DNA of 43,272 bases from JBNKFQ01 sp050289385 (GTDB lineage Bacteria; Pseudomonadota; Gammaproteobacteria; Pseudomonadales; Porticoccaceae), in assembly GCA_050289385.1 (NCBI GenBank), contig JBNKFQ010000003.1, positions 1-43,272 of the forward strand, written 5' to 3'. Below, in pieces: positions 34,261 to 42,568 of the stretch. Made by a program: the position numbers and the translations under genes. Within the stretch, counting starts at the first letter, position 1. Every line of letters begins with the position of its first letter. Under the pieces are notes generated by a model, which worked only from the letters and a program-made list of their open reading frames with translations, ran no database searches and had not been told where the DNA came from.

Positions 34261-36074
34261 TGCGCAAGATATGGGATATTCCTGGCGGAATTCACCCGCC
34301 GGACAACAAAGTTCAGTCTCTGCAACTGGATATCGGCACGGTTCCGCTACCCGACCGTTTTGTGCTGTCCCTGCACCAGAATAATGGCACTTTTGCCAAC
34401 CCGGTTGTGGCCGCTGGCGATAAAGTTCTTAAAGGCCAGAAAATCGCGGAGGCAACCAGCTACGTTGGCGTGTGTGTGCACGCTCCCACATCTGGCACAG
34501 TAAGCGACATTCAACATTTGCCAATCGCACACCCTTCGGGCATGACGGCGCCATGCATTGTTATTGAACCTGATGGCAAGGAACAATGGGTGGAGCGCAG
34601 TGGCTGGCCCAATTATCGCGACATACAACCTGAACAGCTGTTGCAACGCCTGCGCGAGACGGGTATTTCCGGGCTGGGGGGCGCCGGTTTTCCCACTGCG
34701 GTGAAACTGTCACCAGGCAAACCGGTCAACACCCTGATTATCAACGCCACGGAATGCGAACCCTATATCACCGCCGACGATATGCTGATGCGCAGCCGCC
34801 CGGCAGAAATTATCGAGGGCATTAAAATTCTCTCGTATTTGCTCGACAATCCCGCTGAAATTCTGATCGGCATCGAAGACAACAAATCATTAGCCTTTGA
34901 TACCATTCAGGAGCAGCTGGACAGTAGTGACACCGGGGCAAATATTGAGCTGGTGGAATTTCCCACCAAATACCCGTCCGGCGGTGAAAAACAACTTATT
35001 CAGATACTCACCGGACAAGAAGTTCCAAACGGCAAGTTGCCCGCCGACATTGGCATAATCTGCCAAAACATCGGTACCGTGCATGCCGTTTATCGTGCCG
35101 TGATACATGGTGAACCCCTGATTTCCCGCATAACCACAGTGACTGGTAATGCCTGCACGACCAAAGGCAACTTCGAGGTGTTGATTGGCACCCCAATCGC
35201 CCACTTGCTGGAATGCTGTGGCTTCGATGCCAACAACTGCGAGCGAGTAATTATGGGCGGACCAATGATGGGCTTTACCCTGCCCTCTATCGATGTACCG
35301 GTAATCAAAACGACCAACTGTATCCTGGCTCCCACGCCTCAGGAGATGCCGCTGGCCCCACCGGCACAACCCTGCATCCGTTGCGGTGCATGTGCCGAGG
35401 TATGCCCTGCCAGCCTGTTGCCGCAACAGCTATTCTGGTACGCACAGGCACAGGACCACGAACGGCTGCGCGCTCACAATCTGTTCGATTGCATCGAATG
35501 CGGCGCTTGCTCGTATGTCTGCCCCAGCAATATTCCCCTGGTGCAGTATTACCGTGCCGCCAAAGGCGAAATTCGTCAGGCTGCGGTCGAAAAAATAAAA
35601 GCCGATCGTTCCCGTGAACGTTTTGAATACCGCAAACAGCGTCTTGCACAACTCGAAGCAGAAAAAGCGGCAAAACGCGAAGCACGCAGGTTGGCCGCCG
35701 AGCAAGCTCGCGCCAAACTCGCGCAACAGCAAGACGATTCGGATGAAAACGCAGATACTGAAAATAAACGCACCGGCAAAAAGGACGCCAGCGATATTGT
35801 GCAAGCGGCCATGGCCAGAGCTGCGGCAAAAAAAGCGTCGCCCGAACAACAACTGGCCAAATTGAAACGCACTGTTGTCGCCGCCGAAAACCGGCTGCAA
35901 CACCTGCAACAACGGTTGTCTGACAGCGACAATCTGACACCGGAAAAACAGGATATGATAAAAGCACAGGCAGAAACCGCACGCATCAAACTGGTGGAAG
36001 CACAACAGAAACTTGCTGACTCCGAACGCTCTGATGCCAGAGAGACGCAACCCACACAACCCCCGGCTGAATAA
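34260..36074 (+). CDS. rsxC: Electron transport complex subunit RsxC/RnfC
   Basis: RsxC is the cytoplasmic subunit that binds NADH and FMN in the Rnf/Rsx complex. The 604-residue protein shows the glycine motif GISGLGGAGFPTAVKL (about residues 137-152), an SLBB-like region, and two [4Fe-4S] motifs (CIRCGACAEVCP from 372, CIECGACSYVCP from 411). The last 150 residues are an Ala/Lys/Glu/Gln-rich helical tail, as in the longer gammaproteobacterial RsxC proteins. It starts in a one-base overlap with rsxB and ends 3 bp before rsxD. Confidence 0.97.
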   Translation: MRKIWDIPGGIHPPDNKVQSLQLDIGTVPLPDRFVLSLHQNNGTFANPVVAAGDKVLKGQKIAEATSYVGVCVHAPTSGTVSDIQHLPIAHPSGMTAPCIVIEPDGKEQWVERSGWPNYRDIQPEQLLQRLRETGISGLGGAGFPTAVKLSPGKPVNTLIINATECEPYITADDMLMRSRPAEIIEGIKILSYLLDNPAEILIGIEDNKSLAFDTIQEQLDSSDTGANIELVEFPTKYPSGGEKQLIQILTGQEVPNGKLPADIGIICQNIGTVHAVYRAVIHGEPLISRITTVTGNACTTKGNFEVLIGTPIAHLLECCGFDANNCERVIMGGPMMGFTLPSIDVPVIKTTNCILAPTPQEMPLAPPAQPCIRCGACAEVCPASLLPQQLFWYAQAQDHERLRAHNLFDCIECGACSYVCPSNIPLVQYYRAAKGEIRQAAVEKIKADRSRERFEYRKQRLAQLEAEKAAKREARRLAAEQARAKLAQQQDDSDENADTENKRTGKKDASDIVQAAMARAAAKKASPEQQLAKLKRTVVAAENRLQHLQQRLSDSDNLTPEKQDMIKAQAETARIKLVEAQQKLADSERSDARETQPTQPPAE

Positions 36075-36077
36075 ACC

Positions 36078-37157
36078 ATGGCATTGCTTAACGTGACCTC
36101 ACCCCACACTTCTGCGAGCCTGAATACCGCTGGCGTTATGAAGCTGGTGTTGCTTGCCACCCTGCCGGGCCTGTTGGCAATGACTTACTTTTTTGGCTGG
36201 GGCACCCTGATAAATATGGTTATCGCAAGCGCCACAGCTCTGGCCGCAGAAGCAGCCGTGCTGGGGCTTCGCAAACGGCCTGTGGCGGTCTATCTGCGCG
36301 ATTGCAGTGCACTGGTTACTGCCTTTTTGCTGGCCCTGTCGTTACCGCCGCTGGCCCCCTGGTGGCTGGTTGTTACTGGAGTCGCATTCGCCATTATTAT
36401 CGCCAAGCATTTATATGGCGGCTTGGGCTACAACCCGTTCAACCCTGCTATGGTTGGGTATGTGGTGTTGCTGATCTCCTTTCCGGTCGCCATGGTGCAG
36501 TGGCCTTCACCACATGCGGTACTACCGGAAGGTGTTTCCCTGCCAGGTTTATTCGACAGTCTGGCGATAGTTTTTGGTGGTAATCCAACAATCAATGGCG
36601 CCCCACTCTACGACGCAATTACCGGTGCCACCCCCCTTGATGCGTTCAAGCACAATACAGGCTTGTTAGTAGAACAGTTTTACCAGCAGGAGCCGTTATT
36701 TAATAAAGGGCGCTGGGCCGGAACCGGATGGGAAATAGTGAACCTGGCCTTTTTGGCCGGCGGCGCTTTTTTATTGTCCAGAAAAATCTTTACCTGGCAC
36801 GCACCGGTAACCATGCTGGCAACGCTGATATTGCTGGCGCTGATGTTTCAGGATGGCGGCAGCTCAGCCAGCAAAGGCTCGCCCGTGTTCCACCTGTTGA
36901 GCGGTGGCACCATGCTGGGAGCATTTTTTATCATTACCGACCCGGTAACCTCTGCCACCAGTAATAAGGGGCGATTGATTTATGGCGCATTAATCGGCTT
37001 GCTGGTATTTGTTATTCGCGGATGGGGCAGTTACCCGGACGCTGTTGCCTTTGCGGTGTTGCTGGCCAATTTTGCCGCACCGTTTATCGACTATTACACT
37101 CTGCCGCGTACCTACGGTCACGAGCGTTCGCGCCGGGCTACAGAAAAACAGGAGTAG
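36078..37157 (+). CDS. rsxD: Electron transport complex subunit RsxD/RnfD
   Basis: RsxD is an integral membrane flavoprotein of the Rnf/Rsx complex. The 359-residue protein has about nine membrane helices. The covalent FMN site is the threonine of the (S/T)GAT motif, here Thr185 in DAITGATPLDAF; the conserved GLGYNPFNPAMVGYV segment is also present. It follows rsxC by 3 bp. Downstream, a heptad element separates it from rsxG. Confidence 0.97.
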   Translation: MALLNVTSPHTSASLNTAGVMKLVLLATLPGLLAMTYFFGWGTLINMVIASATALAAEAAVLGLRKRPVAVYLRDCSALVTAFLLALSLPPLAPWWLVVTGVAFAIIIAKHLYGGLGYNPFNPAMVGYVVLLISFPVAMVQWPSPHAVLPEGVSLPGLFDSLAIVFGGNPTINGAPLYDAITGATPLDAFKHNTGLLVEQFYQQEPLFNKGRWAGTGWEIVNLAFLAGGAFLLSRKIFTWHAPVTMLATLILLALMFQDGGSSASKGSPVFHLLSGGTMLGAFFIITDPVTSATSNKGRLIYGALIGLLVFVIRGWGSYPDAVAFAVLLANFAAPFIDYYTLPRTYGHERSRRATEKQE

Positions 37158-37203
37158 CATTTAAGTGGTATATCAGGCTTTACAGCTTGCGGGCAGAATG
37201 GGC

Positions 37204-37302
37204 GTTCGATGTTGGACGTTCGATGTTGGACGAAAATCTGTAAATTCACGTGCGGCGATCTGTTTTGGCTTTTCGTCGAACGTCGAACGTCCAACATCGA
37301 AC
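37204..37302. repeat. Heptad-armed inverted repeat element F (rsxD-rsxG gap)
   Basis: The left arm (37204-37236) alternates GTTCGAT and GTTGGAC twice and ends GAAAA. The right arm (37270-37302) begins TTTTCGTCGAAC and is complementary to the left arm at 31 of 33 positions. The 33-nt loop contains GTGCGGCGATCTGTTTTGGC, closely matching the core of element C. It lies 46 bp after the rsxD stop codon and 43 bp before the ATG of rsxG. Confidence 0.92.
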
Positions 37303-37345
37303 ACAACAAACACCCGCTCTGTTCCATACAGGAACCAATACAACC

Positions 37346-38005
37346 ATGTTTGAAGAACGGGACTCTATTCGCAAAAACAGTATCGCCCTTGGCCTGTTTG
37401 CCCTGGTGACGGCCACGCTGTTAGCGACCACGCATATTAGCACCAGAGAACAGATTGCCGACGCCCAGCGCGCAGCACAGCAAAAAGCCCTGCTGGAAAT
37501 TATTCCACTGGATCGCCACAGTAACGACCTGCTGCTCGACGTAGTACCCATCCCCGAACACTACTGGCCAACCCTGGGGCTCAAACAGGGTGGCAATATT
37601 CATATCGCACGTGACGCTCAGGGCACGCCATCGGCCATTATTGTTCCCACCGTTGCGCCCGACGGTTACAGCGGCGCCATTCACTTGATTGTTGGCATCA
37701 ATGTCGATGGCACAATAGCCGGGGTGCGCGCTATCGAACACCAGGAAACACCGGGGCTGGGCGACAAGGTAGATCTGAAAAAAAGCGACTGGATACTGAC
37801 GTTTAATCATAAATCACTAAGCAACCCCACACCTGACCAATGGAAGGTGAAAAAAGACGGGGGCGCCTTCGATCAGTTTACCGGGGCCACCATCACACCT
37901 CGCGCTGTAGTAAACCAGGTCTTTCGTGCGCTGCAGTATTTTGCAGAAGACCAGCAACGATTGCTCAAAGCGGCAGAAAAGCAACATAAAGAGAGGCAAC
38001 CGTGA
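37346..38005 (+). CDS. rsxG: Electron transport complex subunit RsxG/RnfG
   Basis: RsxG is a periplasmic, membrane-anchored flavoprotein of the Rnf/Rsx complex. From the ATG at 37346 it has 219 residues, with one N-terminal membrane helix (about 11-29) and an FMN-binding domain. Thr182 in FDQFTGATITPRAVV is the predicted covalent FMN site. An in-frame extension upstream would be translated from repeat DNA and was rejected. Its stop overlaps the GTG start of rsxE (GTGA). Confidence 0.96.
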   Translation: MFEERDSIRKNSIALGLFALVTATLLATTHISTREQIADAQRAAQQKALLEIIPLDRHSNDLLLDVVPIPEHYWPTLGLKQGGNIHIARDAQGTPSAIIVPTVAPDGYSGAIHLIVGINVDGTIAGVRAIEHQETPGLGDKVDLKKSDWILTFNHKSLSNPTPDQWKVKKDGGAFDQFTGATITPRAVVNQVFRALQYFAEDQQRLLKAAEKQHKERQP

Positions 38006-38721
38006 CGGACAGAACCATGATGGACAGTTACCGCAATGTTGTTGTCAACGGCCTGTGGAAAAATAACCCGGCGCTGGTGCAATTGCTGGGCTTGTGCCCC
38101 TTGTTGGCGGTTACCGGTTCGGTGGTTAATGCGCTCGGCCTGGGTTTTGCCACGCTGCTGGTGCTTACCGGTTCCAATATCGTGGTGTCGCTGATTCGCA
38201 GCCAGGTATCTGATGCCGTGCGCTTGCCTGCGTTTGTGATGGTGATTGCCACCTTTACTACCTGTACCGAATTGCTGATGAAGGCTTACACCTACGAACT
38301 CTATCTGGTGCTCGGTATTTTTATTCCGCTGATTGTTACCAACTGCGCGATTCTGGGTCGTGCCGAAGCCTTTGCCAGTAAAAATTCTGTGCTGCCTGCT
38401 GCACTGGATGGCTTGATGATGGGTTCCGGGTTTGCCCTGGTGTTGTTTACCATCGGCGCCGTACGGGAAATTTTTGGTAACGGTACCCTGTTTGCCGATA
38501 TGCACCTGCTATTCGGCCCGATAGCACAAAACTGGACGCTTCATATCTTCCCCGACGATTATGCGTTTCTTGTCGCTATTTTGCCGCCCGGTGCGTTTCT
38601 GGTAACCGGGTTTCTGATTGCCCTGAAAAACACCATTGACAGCCGAATGGAAAAACGTGCCGCAACGAAGAAGGCACCGATCGTAAAAGGGGCCAAGCGG
38701 GTGCGGACGACGGAAGTATAA
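38002..38721 (+). CDS. rsxE: Electron transport complex subunit RsxE/RnfE
   Basis: RsxE is the membrane partner of RsxA in the Rnf/Rsx complex. The 239-residue protein has about six membrane helices and the family motifs GLWKNNPALVQLLGLCPLLAV and LIVTNCAILGRAEAFASK, whose cysteines face those of RsxA. The GTG at 38002 overlaps the rsxG stop codon; two ATGs follow at 38017 and 38020 as alternative starts. It ends the operon; nth, which often follows rsxE, is absent here. Confidence 0.96.
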   Translation: MTDRTMMDSYRNVVVNGLWKNNPALVQLLGLCPLLAVTGSVVNALGLGFATLLVLTGSNIVVSLIRSQVSDAVRLPAFVMVIATFTTCTELLMKAYTYELYLVLGIFIPLIVTNCAILGRAEAFASKNSVLPAALDGLMMGSGFALVLFTIGAVREIFGNGTLFADMHLLFGPIAQNWTLHIFPDDYAFLVAILPPGAFLVTGFLIALKNTIDSRMEKRAATKKAPIVKGAKRVRTTEV

Positions 38722-38789
38722 AATACCGCACACCAGCTATGACGCCCCGTTTGCCCCCTGGACTTATTCGGCGTGGACAGGCCGTTAAC

Positions 38790-39155
38790 TTACGCCCACC
38801 CTAATTGCTGAAGGCTGATAGTATCATTCCAGATCTTGGTCATATGCCGAATGAGATTGCCTTCGAACTGCATAGCATAAACGTAGTCGGCTGCCACAGA
38901 TTTACCCGTGGGCTCACCCGGGCCGCCAGGCCCAGTCTGGGTGCCGTGAAACACAGCGTAAGCCGCTACACACCTGCGTTGTTCATCTTCAGCAAAGAAC
39001 CGCAATTCATAATGCCCATCGGGTATGGGCGTCAGCAGGTTCTTCATCCATTCGGTATAACCTTCAAGGCTGGTTATATCAGCCAGAGCAGCCGCCTGTG
39101 CTGAAAATGTCGCATCAGGATGGCAATAAGCCTGGCAAACACCCCACCCCGTCAT
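38790..39155 (-). CDS. SnoaL/NTF2-like protein, possibly short at its N-terminus
   Basis: From the ATG at 39155 the protein has 121 residues and no signal peptide. It begins MTGWGVCQAYCHPDATFSAQ and continues with ITSLEGYTEWMKNLLTPIPDGHYEL and a conserved end FEGNLIRHMTKIWND...LGWA, typical of SnoaL-like polyketide-cyclase relatives. The first helix of the fold seems shorter than in most members. The ATG is 7 bp after the DUF1059-like stop, with GAGG inside the end of that gene, so the two are coupled. The function is unknown. Confidence 0.8.
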   Translation of the reverse strand: MTGWGVCQAYCHPDATFSAQAAALADITSLEGYTEWMKNLLTPIPDGHYELRFFAEDEQRRCVAAYAVFHGTQTGPGGPGEPTGKSVAADYVYAMQFEGNLIRHMTKIWNDTISLQQLGWA

Positions 39156-39162
39156 TATCACC

Positions 39163-39399
39163 CTAGTCCTCTGGCAATGCTTCAAATTCTTGTCTTTTGC
39201 TTTCAAACCATTCCGACATTGCTTCCGGGTTTTGCATTAACTGTTGCATTTTATGCATTGCCTTAAGATGAGCTTCGTCGTTTTGTTGAAACATTTCCAT
39301 ACCATGCTGCTTGCTCAGTTCCGCTATTTGTTCAAATGAATTGGCGTGAAACTCTTTATCACAAGCTCCACCCAGTTGTTTGCACGTCATAGTTTTCAT
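39163..39399 (-). CDS. Small DUF1059-like protein
   Basis: The 78-residue acidic protein begins MKTMTCKQLGGACDKEFHANSFEQIAELSKQHG, the pattern of DUF1059 and related small proteins with conserved Cys6 and Cys13. The rest is helical, rich in Met, Glu and Gln. AGGAG lies nine bases before the ATG. It is coupled with the SnoaL-like gene downstream. The role is unknown; the two cysteines could bind a metal. Confidence 0.8.
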   Translation of the reverse strand: MKTMTCKQLGGACDKEFHANSFEQIAELSKQHGMEMFQQNDEAHLKAMHKMQQLMQNPEAMSEWFESKRQEFEALPED

Positions 39400-39444
39400 G
39401 TTTAGCTCCTGATTCAGGAATCTCTGAGTTCACCGAGAGGAATA

Positions 39445-39597
39445 TCATGCTACTTCTGAAAACTCAATTTTGAGGTATAAGCGTCGAGTGCTTTTTCCCT
39501 GCTCATTTACAAATACACTTGTTACGTAGACCTTCATGACTATCTCATTGCGAATCGAATCTGCAATATCCGAAAGTCTTGTGTTTTTTATCTGCAT
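39445..39597 (-). CDS. Possible 50-residue protein
   Basis: An ATG one base after the rhodanese stop (TAGCATG) opens 50 codons (MQIKNTRLSDIADSIRNEIV...FSEVA) with no known motif. Coupling to the gene before it makes translation plausible, but there is no other support. It could equally be non-coding 3' sequence. Confidence 0.3.
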   Translation of the reverse strand: MQIKNTRLSDIADSIRNEIVMKVYVTSVFVNEQGKSTRRLYLKIEFSEVA

Positions 39598-39598
39598 G

Positions 39599-39937
39599 CT
39601 ACTTTTGCAGGTTAATGTTCCGTTCTTTTCTGGCGTCATCAATACCGCCCGCATTTGATACGTGTGTATAACCCGCTGCCTCAAGTTTTGACATGGCCAT
39701 ACCCGCTCTCCTGCCACTTCTGCAGTACAATCTTATATCTGTACTTTTATCGGAATACAGTTTCTCAACTTCAGAGACGATATCCTGATATGGAATGTTA
39801 ATATCGCCGGGTATGTTATCCGCCGAATGTTCTTCCGCAGTTCTGACATCTATCCAAACTGTTTCGGCGCAAGCGATCGAACAGCAGAGAATTGATAATA
39901 TCAAAACAGAAGCTTTCCAGATATTTTTTACATTCAT
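39599..39937 (-). CDS. Periplasmic rhodanese-like protein
   Basis: The 112-residue protein has a signal peptide (about 1-24, ending SIACAE) and a single rhodanese domain starting VWIDVRTAEEHSADNIPGDINIPY. The active-site loop is Cys72-Arg-Ser-Gly-Arg-Arg, so the catalytic cysteine is intact. Size and export resemble PspE, a periplasmic thiosulfate sulfurtransferase. It starts 15 bp after the YdeI-like gene, with GAGGAG upstream, and is probably cotranscribed with it. Confidence 0.88.
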   Translation of the reverse strand: MNVKNIWKASVLILSILCCSIACAETVWIDVRTAEEHSADNIPGDINIPYQDIVSEVEKLYSDKSTDIRLYCRSGRRAGMAMSKLEAAGYTHVSNAGGIDDARKERNINLQK

Positions 39938-39952
39938 GGCCGACTCCTCAAG

Positions 39953-40519
39953 TTAATCTGCCGCTTTGGGCGCGCGAAAGGCCTTGCTGTAGTAACCGGA
40001 CGGATCAAAACAGCAAACCCGCTTCTTTCCGGCGGCAAGCATATCACAAGCATCGCGAATGTGTTTTGCACGCGTACTGGCCAGTTTGGCCGATGTTATC
40101 CAGTGTATCCAGTCGATACGCGCAAATGTGGTCGTGTTGTTCCAAACCCTGTCAGCTTTTGAAAAAGCCGTCAGCGCTTCCTGAAAGTCTGGCGGAACCT
40201 CGGGTTCAGGTTCTTGCTCCACTGGCGCGATATCCAGACTGACCATTTCGCCAATTTCGGCGCCTGCGGCATTAAGTAGCTCACCACTTAATTGCAGCCA
40301 ATGGCTCAATTGACCATCCGGCTCCAGCGTTTCCTGAAAGGGTTGGCCGTTGATTGTACCTTCTATTGTGGTCCGTCCTCTGCGTGGAAGCGTTTCACTC
40401 ACATCTTTTGGCAGCACTACAAATGCCCAAGACAAGTTGTTGCCCGGGATTTCCGGACGAAGCAGTTTTGCCTTGAATTGAGACCTGGCCTTGGCCAGAG
40501 TCATTTTAAGTCCGCTCAT
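39953..40519 (-). CDS. YdeI/OmpD-associated family protein (DUF1905 plus OmdA)
   Basis: The 188-residue cytoplasmic protein has a DUF1905 beta-barrel-like N-terminal half (LSWAFVVLPKDVSETLPRRGRTTIEGTINGQPF) and a C-terminal OmdA-type helical part (ALTAFSKADRVWNNTTTFARIDWIHWITSAK). The two halves are joined by a Pro/Glu-rich linker (EQEPEPEVPPDF). The molecular function of the family is unknown. It is followed directly by the rhodanese gene. Confidence 0.85.
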   Translation of the reverse strand: MSGLKMTLAKARSQFKAKLLRPEIPGNNLSWAFVVLPKDVSETLPRRGRTTIEGTINGQPFQETLEPDGQLSHWLQLSGELLNAAGAEIGEMVSLDIAPVEQEPEPEVPPDFQEALTAFSKADRVWNNTTTFARIDWIHWITSAKLASTRAKHIRDACDMLAAGKKRVCCFDPSGYYSKAFRAPKAAD

Positions 40520-40561
40520 GAATACAGTTAACGCTACAAACAGTAACGTACTTTACCGCAC

Positions 40562-41113
40562 CTAACCCACGGGGTGACGTGGTCTTTTCTTGTTTACAGA
40601 ATTTTTCTCAAGCTCAATAATCTGTTTATCCTGCTCTTCTAAATTTTCAATTTTCAATATATTTTCTGCCTTTTCCAGGAACTCATACTGAGCTTTATGT
40701 CTTTCCTTGTGCTTGGCCATACGCTCGGCCACACCGGATTCAATTCTTCTTAACCTTTCTTTGTATGCTTTACGGCCTGACTTATGCATCCAATATGTAA
40801 GACCACAATCAAGGCAGAAGGCCGGACTCGTATTGACTTTGCCATTGCAAGCTCCGCAGAGTCTAGATTTGGAGAGAATGGGAACAGCCAAAAAAAATAT
40901 TAAAATTGAAACTGCCAACGCCAATTCCCGGTTTATTTCTGCTGTATAAGGGTAGGATAACAGGGCAAGAAAAATCAGTGAAAGCCCTGAAATAGAATAA
41001 ATAGCAAGTCTTTTCCAAAACCTGGTTCGTGATTTTTGAACAAAGGATTTGTCAGTCAGACGTTCCTTGATATATTCAACAAATTTTTTTCTTTCCTGGC
41101 GATATTTTTTCAT
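40562..41113 (-). CDS. Hypothetical membrane protein with zinc ribbon
   Basis: I do not recognise the family of this 183-residue protein. It has a basic N-terminus, two membrane helices (about 36-53 and 62-80), and then a four-cysteine zinc ribbon (Cys86, Cys89, Cys100, Cys103). A charged helical tail rich in Glu and Lys follows. It could be a membrane-bound adaptor or regulator. Base composition is more AT-rich than that of the rsx genes, a hint of transfer. Confidence 0.7.
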   Translation of the reverse strand: MKKYRQERKKFVEYIKERLTDKSFVQKSRTRFWKRLAIYSISGLSLIFLALLSYPYTAEINRELALAVSILIFFLAVPILSKSRLCGACNGKVNTSPAFCLDCGLTYWMHKSGRKAYKERLRRIESGVAERMAKHKERHKAQYEFLEKAENILKIENLEEQDKQIIELEKNSVNKKRPRHPVG

Positions 41114-41199
41114 GACCCTCTACAGATAAACATTTTCACCTTTGGAAGATTTTTTCAAACCCTGTCTGTCCATTATATGCTCACTTTTATCTTGTCCTT

Positions 41200-41709
41200 T
41201 TATCTATCATACACAAAATACTTGCCTTCTATTTTTCCTCTTGCGGGCTGAAGGTTGTCGACCATACCCTCAATGTTATTGCCATCAAGTGTCCACATCC
41301 ATTGCTTAGCCCACCACTCGGATGTTTCTTGATCTTGGCAAGCAATAATGGCTTTGTCAGCATCACGAACTATTTTGAAATTTGCGCAGGCATATTCCGG
41401 AAGATACCAACGTAAATCAGGCATTCCAATCCGGCCATCCTTTACAGGCACCTCCCAAACTTTGATTTTTCCACTACTACTTTTATACGATAGTAACCTC
41501 ATTTCGTAGCCACGGCTGTATTCTCCAAGTGTTGGGCCACTCAACAAAGATAGTTTTCCGGCTTCCAGCTCCGAAATATCGAATCTCGGCAATGCCGCTA
41601 TCGCTTTTTCGCTTGGAACTAGCGAGCCAATAAAAACTATAGACACCAGGAAAATCCCCAAAAAGCACATTGACAGGGTGGCTATGACCAGGAATTTTCT
41701 TCGTTCCAT
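41200..41709 (-). CDS. Hypothetical membrane-anchored protein
   Basis: From the ATG at 41709 the protein has 169 residues: a short basic start, one membrane helix (about 5-28, FLVIATLSMCFLGIFLVSIVFIG), and an extracytoplasmic domain with many aromatic residues (DLRWYLPEYACANFKIV, SEWWAKQWMWTLDGNNIEGM). I know no family for it. An in-frame extension to 41814 runs through an intergenic palindromic region and was rejected. It is AT-rich and lies in the row of small unknown genes. Confidence 0.65.
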   Translation of the reverse strand: MERRKFLVIATLSMCFLGIFLVSIVFIGSLVPSEKAIAALPRFDISELEAGKLSLLSGPTLGEYSRGYEMRLLSYKSSSGKIKVWEVPVKDGRIGMPDLRWYLPEYACANFKIVRDADKAIIACQDQETSEWWAKQWMWTLDGNNIEGMVDNLQPARGKIEGKYFVYDR

Positions 41710-41794
41710 GGCGGCAGTTAGCGTCGTGGCAAGGAGCGCAGACGAAGGAGGCGTACCGCGCAGGCCCGCAGGGCCGGATTGAACTTGACCACTT

Positions 41795-42067
41795 TTACGG
41801 CGCAAAACCACCAATACTGATCCATACGACCATCACTGCTAATTGCAAGCCACCCCAGGCCGACATTGCGAATGCGGGGATAAAAATGAAGGCCTCTTTG
41901 GACCATGATGACAAAGCCAAATAGAAAGCCAGAAAAATAGCACATAGCAGAAAAGATACTCCCTGTATTTTATCGGAATACTCAATGTAATCCGGATCAC
42001 CAATCAAGTAAACCGAACAGATGCCTACAACATAGGCTAGCAGGATAAAAATATGCTTGATCTTCAT
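41795..42067 (-). CDS. Hypothetical small membrane protein
   Basis: This 90-residue protein is almost wholly hydrophobic, with three membrane helices (about 5-22, 34-52 and 60-83). It has no recognised family. It lies between two gaps that contain palindromic, attC-like sequence, in the same direction as its neighbours. Confidence 0.6.
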   Translation of the reverse strand: MKIKHIFILLAYVVGICSVYLIGDPDYIEYSDKIQGVSFLLCAIFLAFYLALSSWSKEAFIFIPAFAMSAWGGLQLAVMVVWISIGGFAP

Positions 42068-42078
42068 GGTCCATTAAT

Positions 42079-42123
42079 GCTTACGGCAGTGGTGCCGCGT
42101 CGTTTGCGGCGTTCTGCTGGTTG
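42079..42123 (-). other. attC-like palindrome (weak candidate)
   Basis: On the minus strand, directly after the stop of the upstream gene, GCAG (42117-42114) pairs with CTGC (42089-42086), and inside it GCCGC (42110-42106) pairs with GCGGC (42098-42094) around an AAACGAC loop. The outer ends are ACAAC and GTAAGC, close to but not matching the attC core boxes (RYYYAAC and GTTRRRY). The layout resembles a short integron attC site with a degraded right core. Confidence 0.3.
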
Positions 42124-42129
42124 TATTTG

Positions 42130-42561
42130 CTAAAGGCTTTTACAATTGATGACATCTTTTGGACACTTTTGGAAGTGCATCTCTGCTGCCTCTATTAATT
42201 TCTTAGCTTTGATTGGGTCACATTGAATAAGATTTGCACTACCAAATCCCTCTGACTTCATCACAGCCATCTCTGTGTTTGAAAAATCTATGGTGGTCTT
42301 TCCATTCGGGTCTTTACTATATAAAGAGTAAAGCTGATCACTCTCAGGTTGAATCGTACCTTCAGTCAGCTGGTAAGAATCATATTTACCTTTATCATCT
42401 TTAACTTCAAGTTTCGTATATATCTTATATGTGCCATCTTCCGTATTAAAATGATATATATAACCACCACATGGGTAAGTGGACCAGTATGTTTCGCTAA
42501 TGCTAGCTGCACTAGCCACATCAGCTGAAACTACAAAAATGAACAATAGAATTCTTATCAT
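42130..42561 (-). CDS. Hypothetical exported protein
   Basis: The 143-residue protein has a signal peptide (MIRILLFIFVVSADVASAAS) and a mature domain of beta-strand character, with four cysteines (in YPCGGYI, LIQCDP, FQKCPKD, VINCKSL) that could form two disulfides. No family is recognised. The gene is clearly AT-rich compared with the rest of the window, which suggests transfer. It is framed by an attC-like site on each side, in the manner of an integron cassette. Confidence 0.65.
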   Translation of the reverse strand: MIRILLFIFVVSADVASAASISETYWSTYPCGGYIYHFNTEDGTYKIYTKLEVKDDKGKYDSYQLTEGTIQPESDQLYSLYSKDPNGKTTIDFSNTEMAVMKSEGFGSANLIQCDPIKAKKLIEAAEMHFQKCPKDVINCKSL

Positions 42562-42568
42562 ACTTTAT

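Noticed and set aside
35305..36160. Long minus-strand frames opposite rsxC
   Set aside because: They are antisense shadows of the Ala/Lys-rich tail of rsxC and have no family pattern.
37250..37345. N-terminal extension of rsxG
   Set aside because: It would translate heptad element F; the ATG at 37346 gives the normal RsxG start.
40520..40561. attC site containing AGCGTTAACTG
   Set aside because: A GTTAAC box is present, but no matching left core or inner stem exists in the 42-bp gap or the end of the preceding gene.
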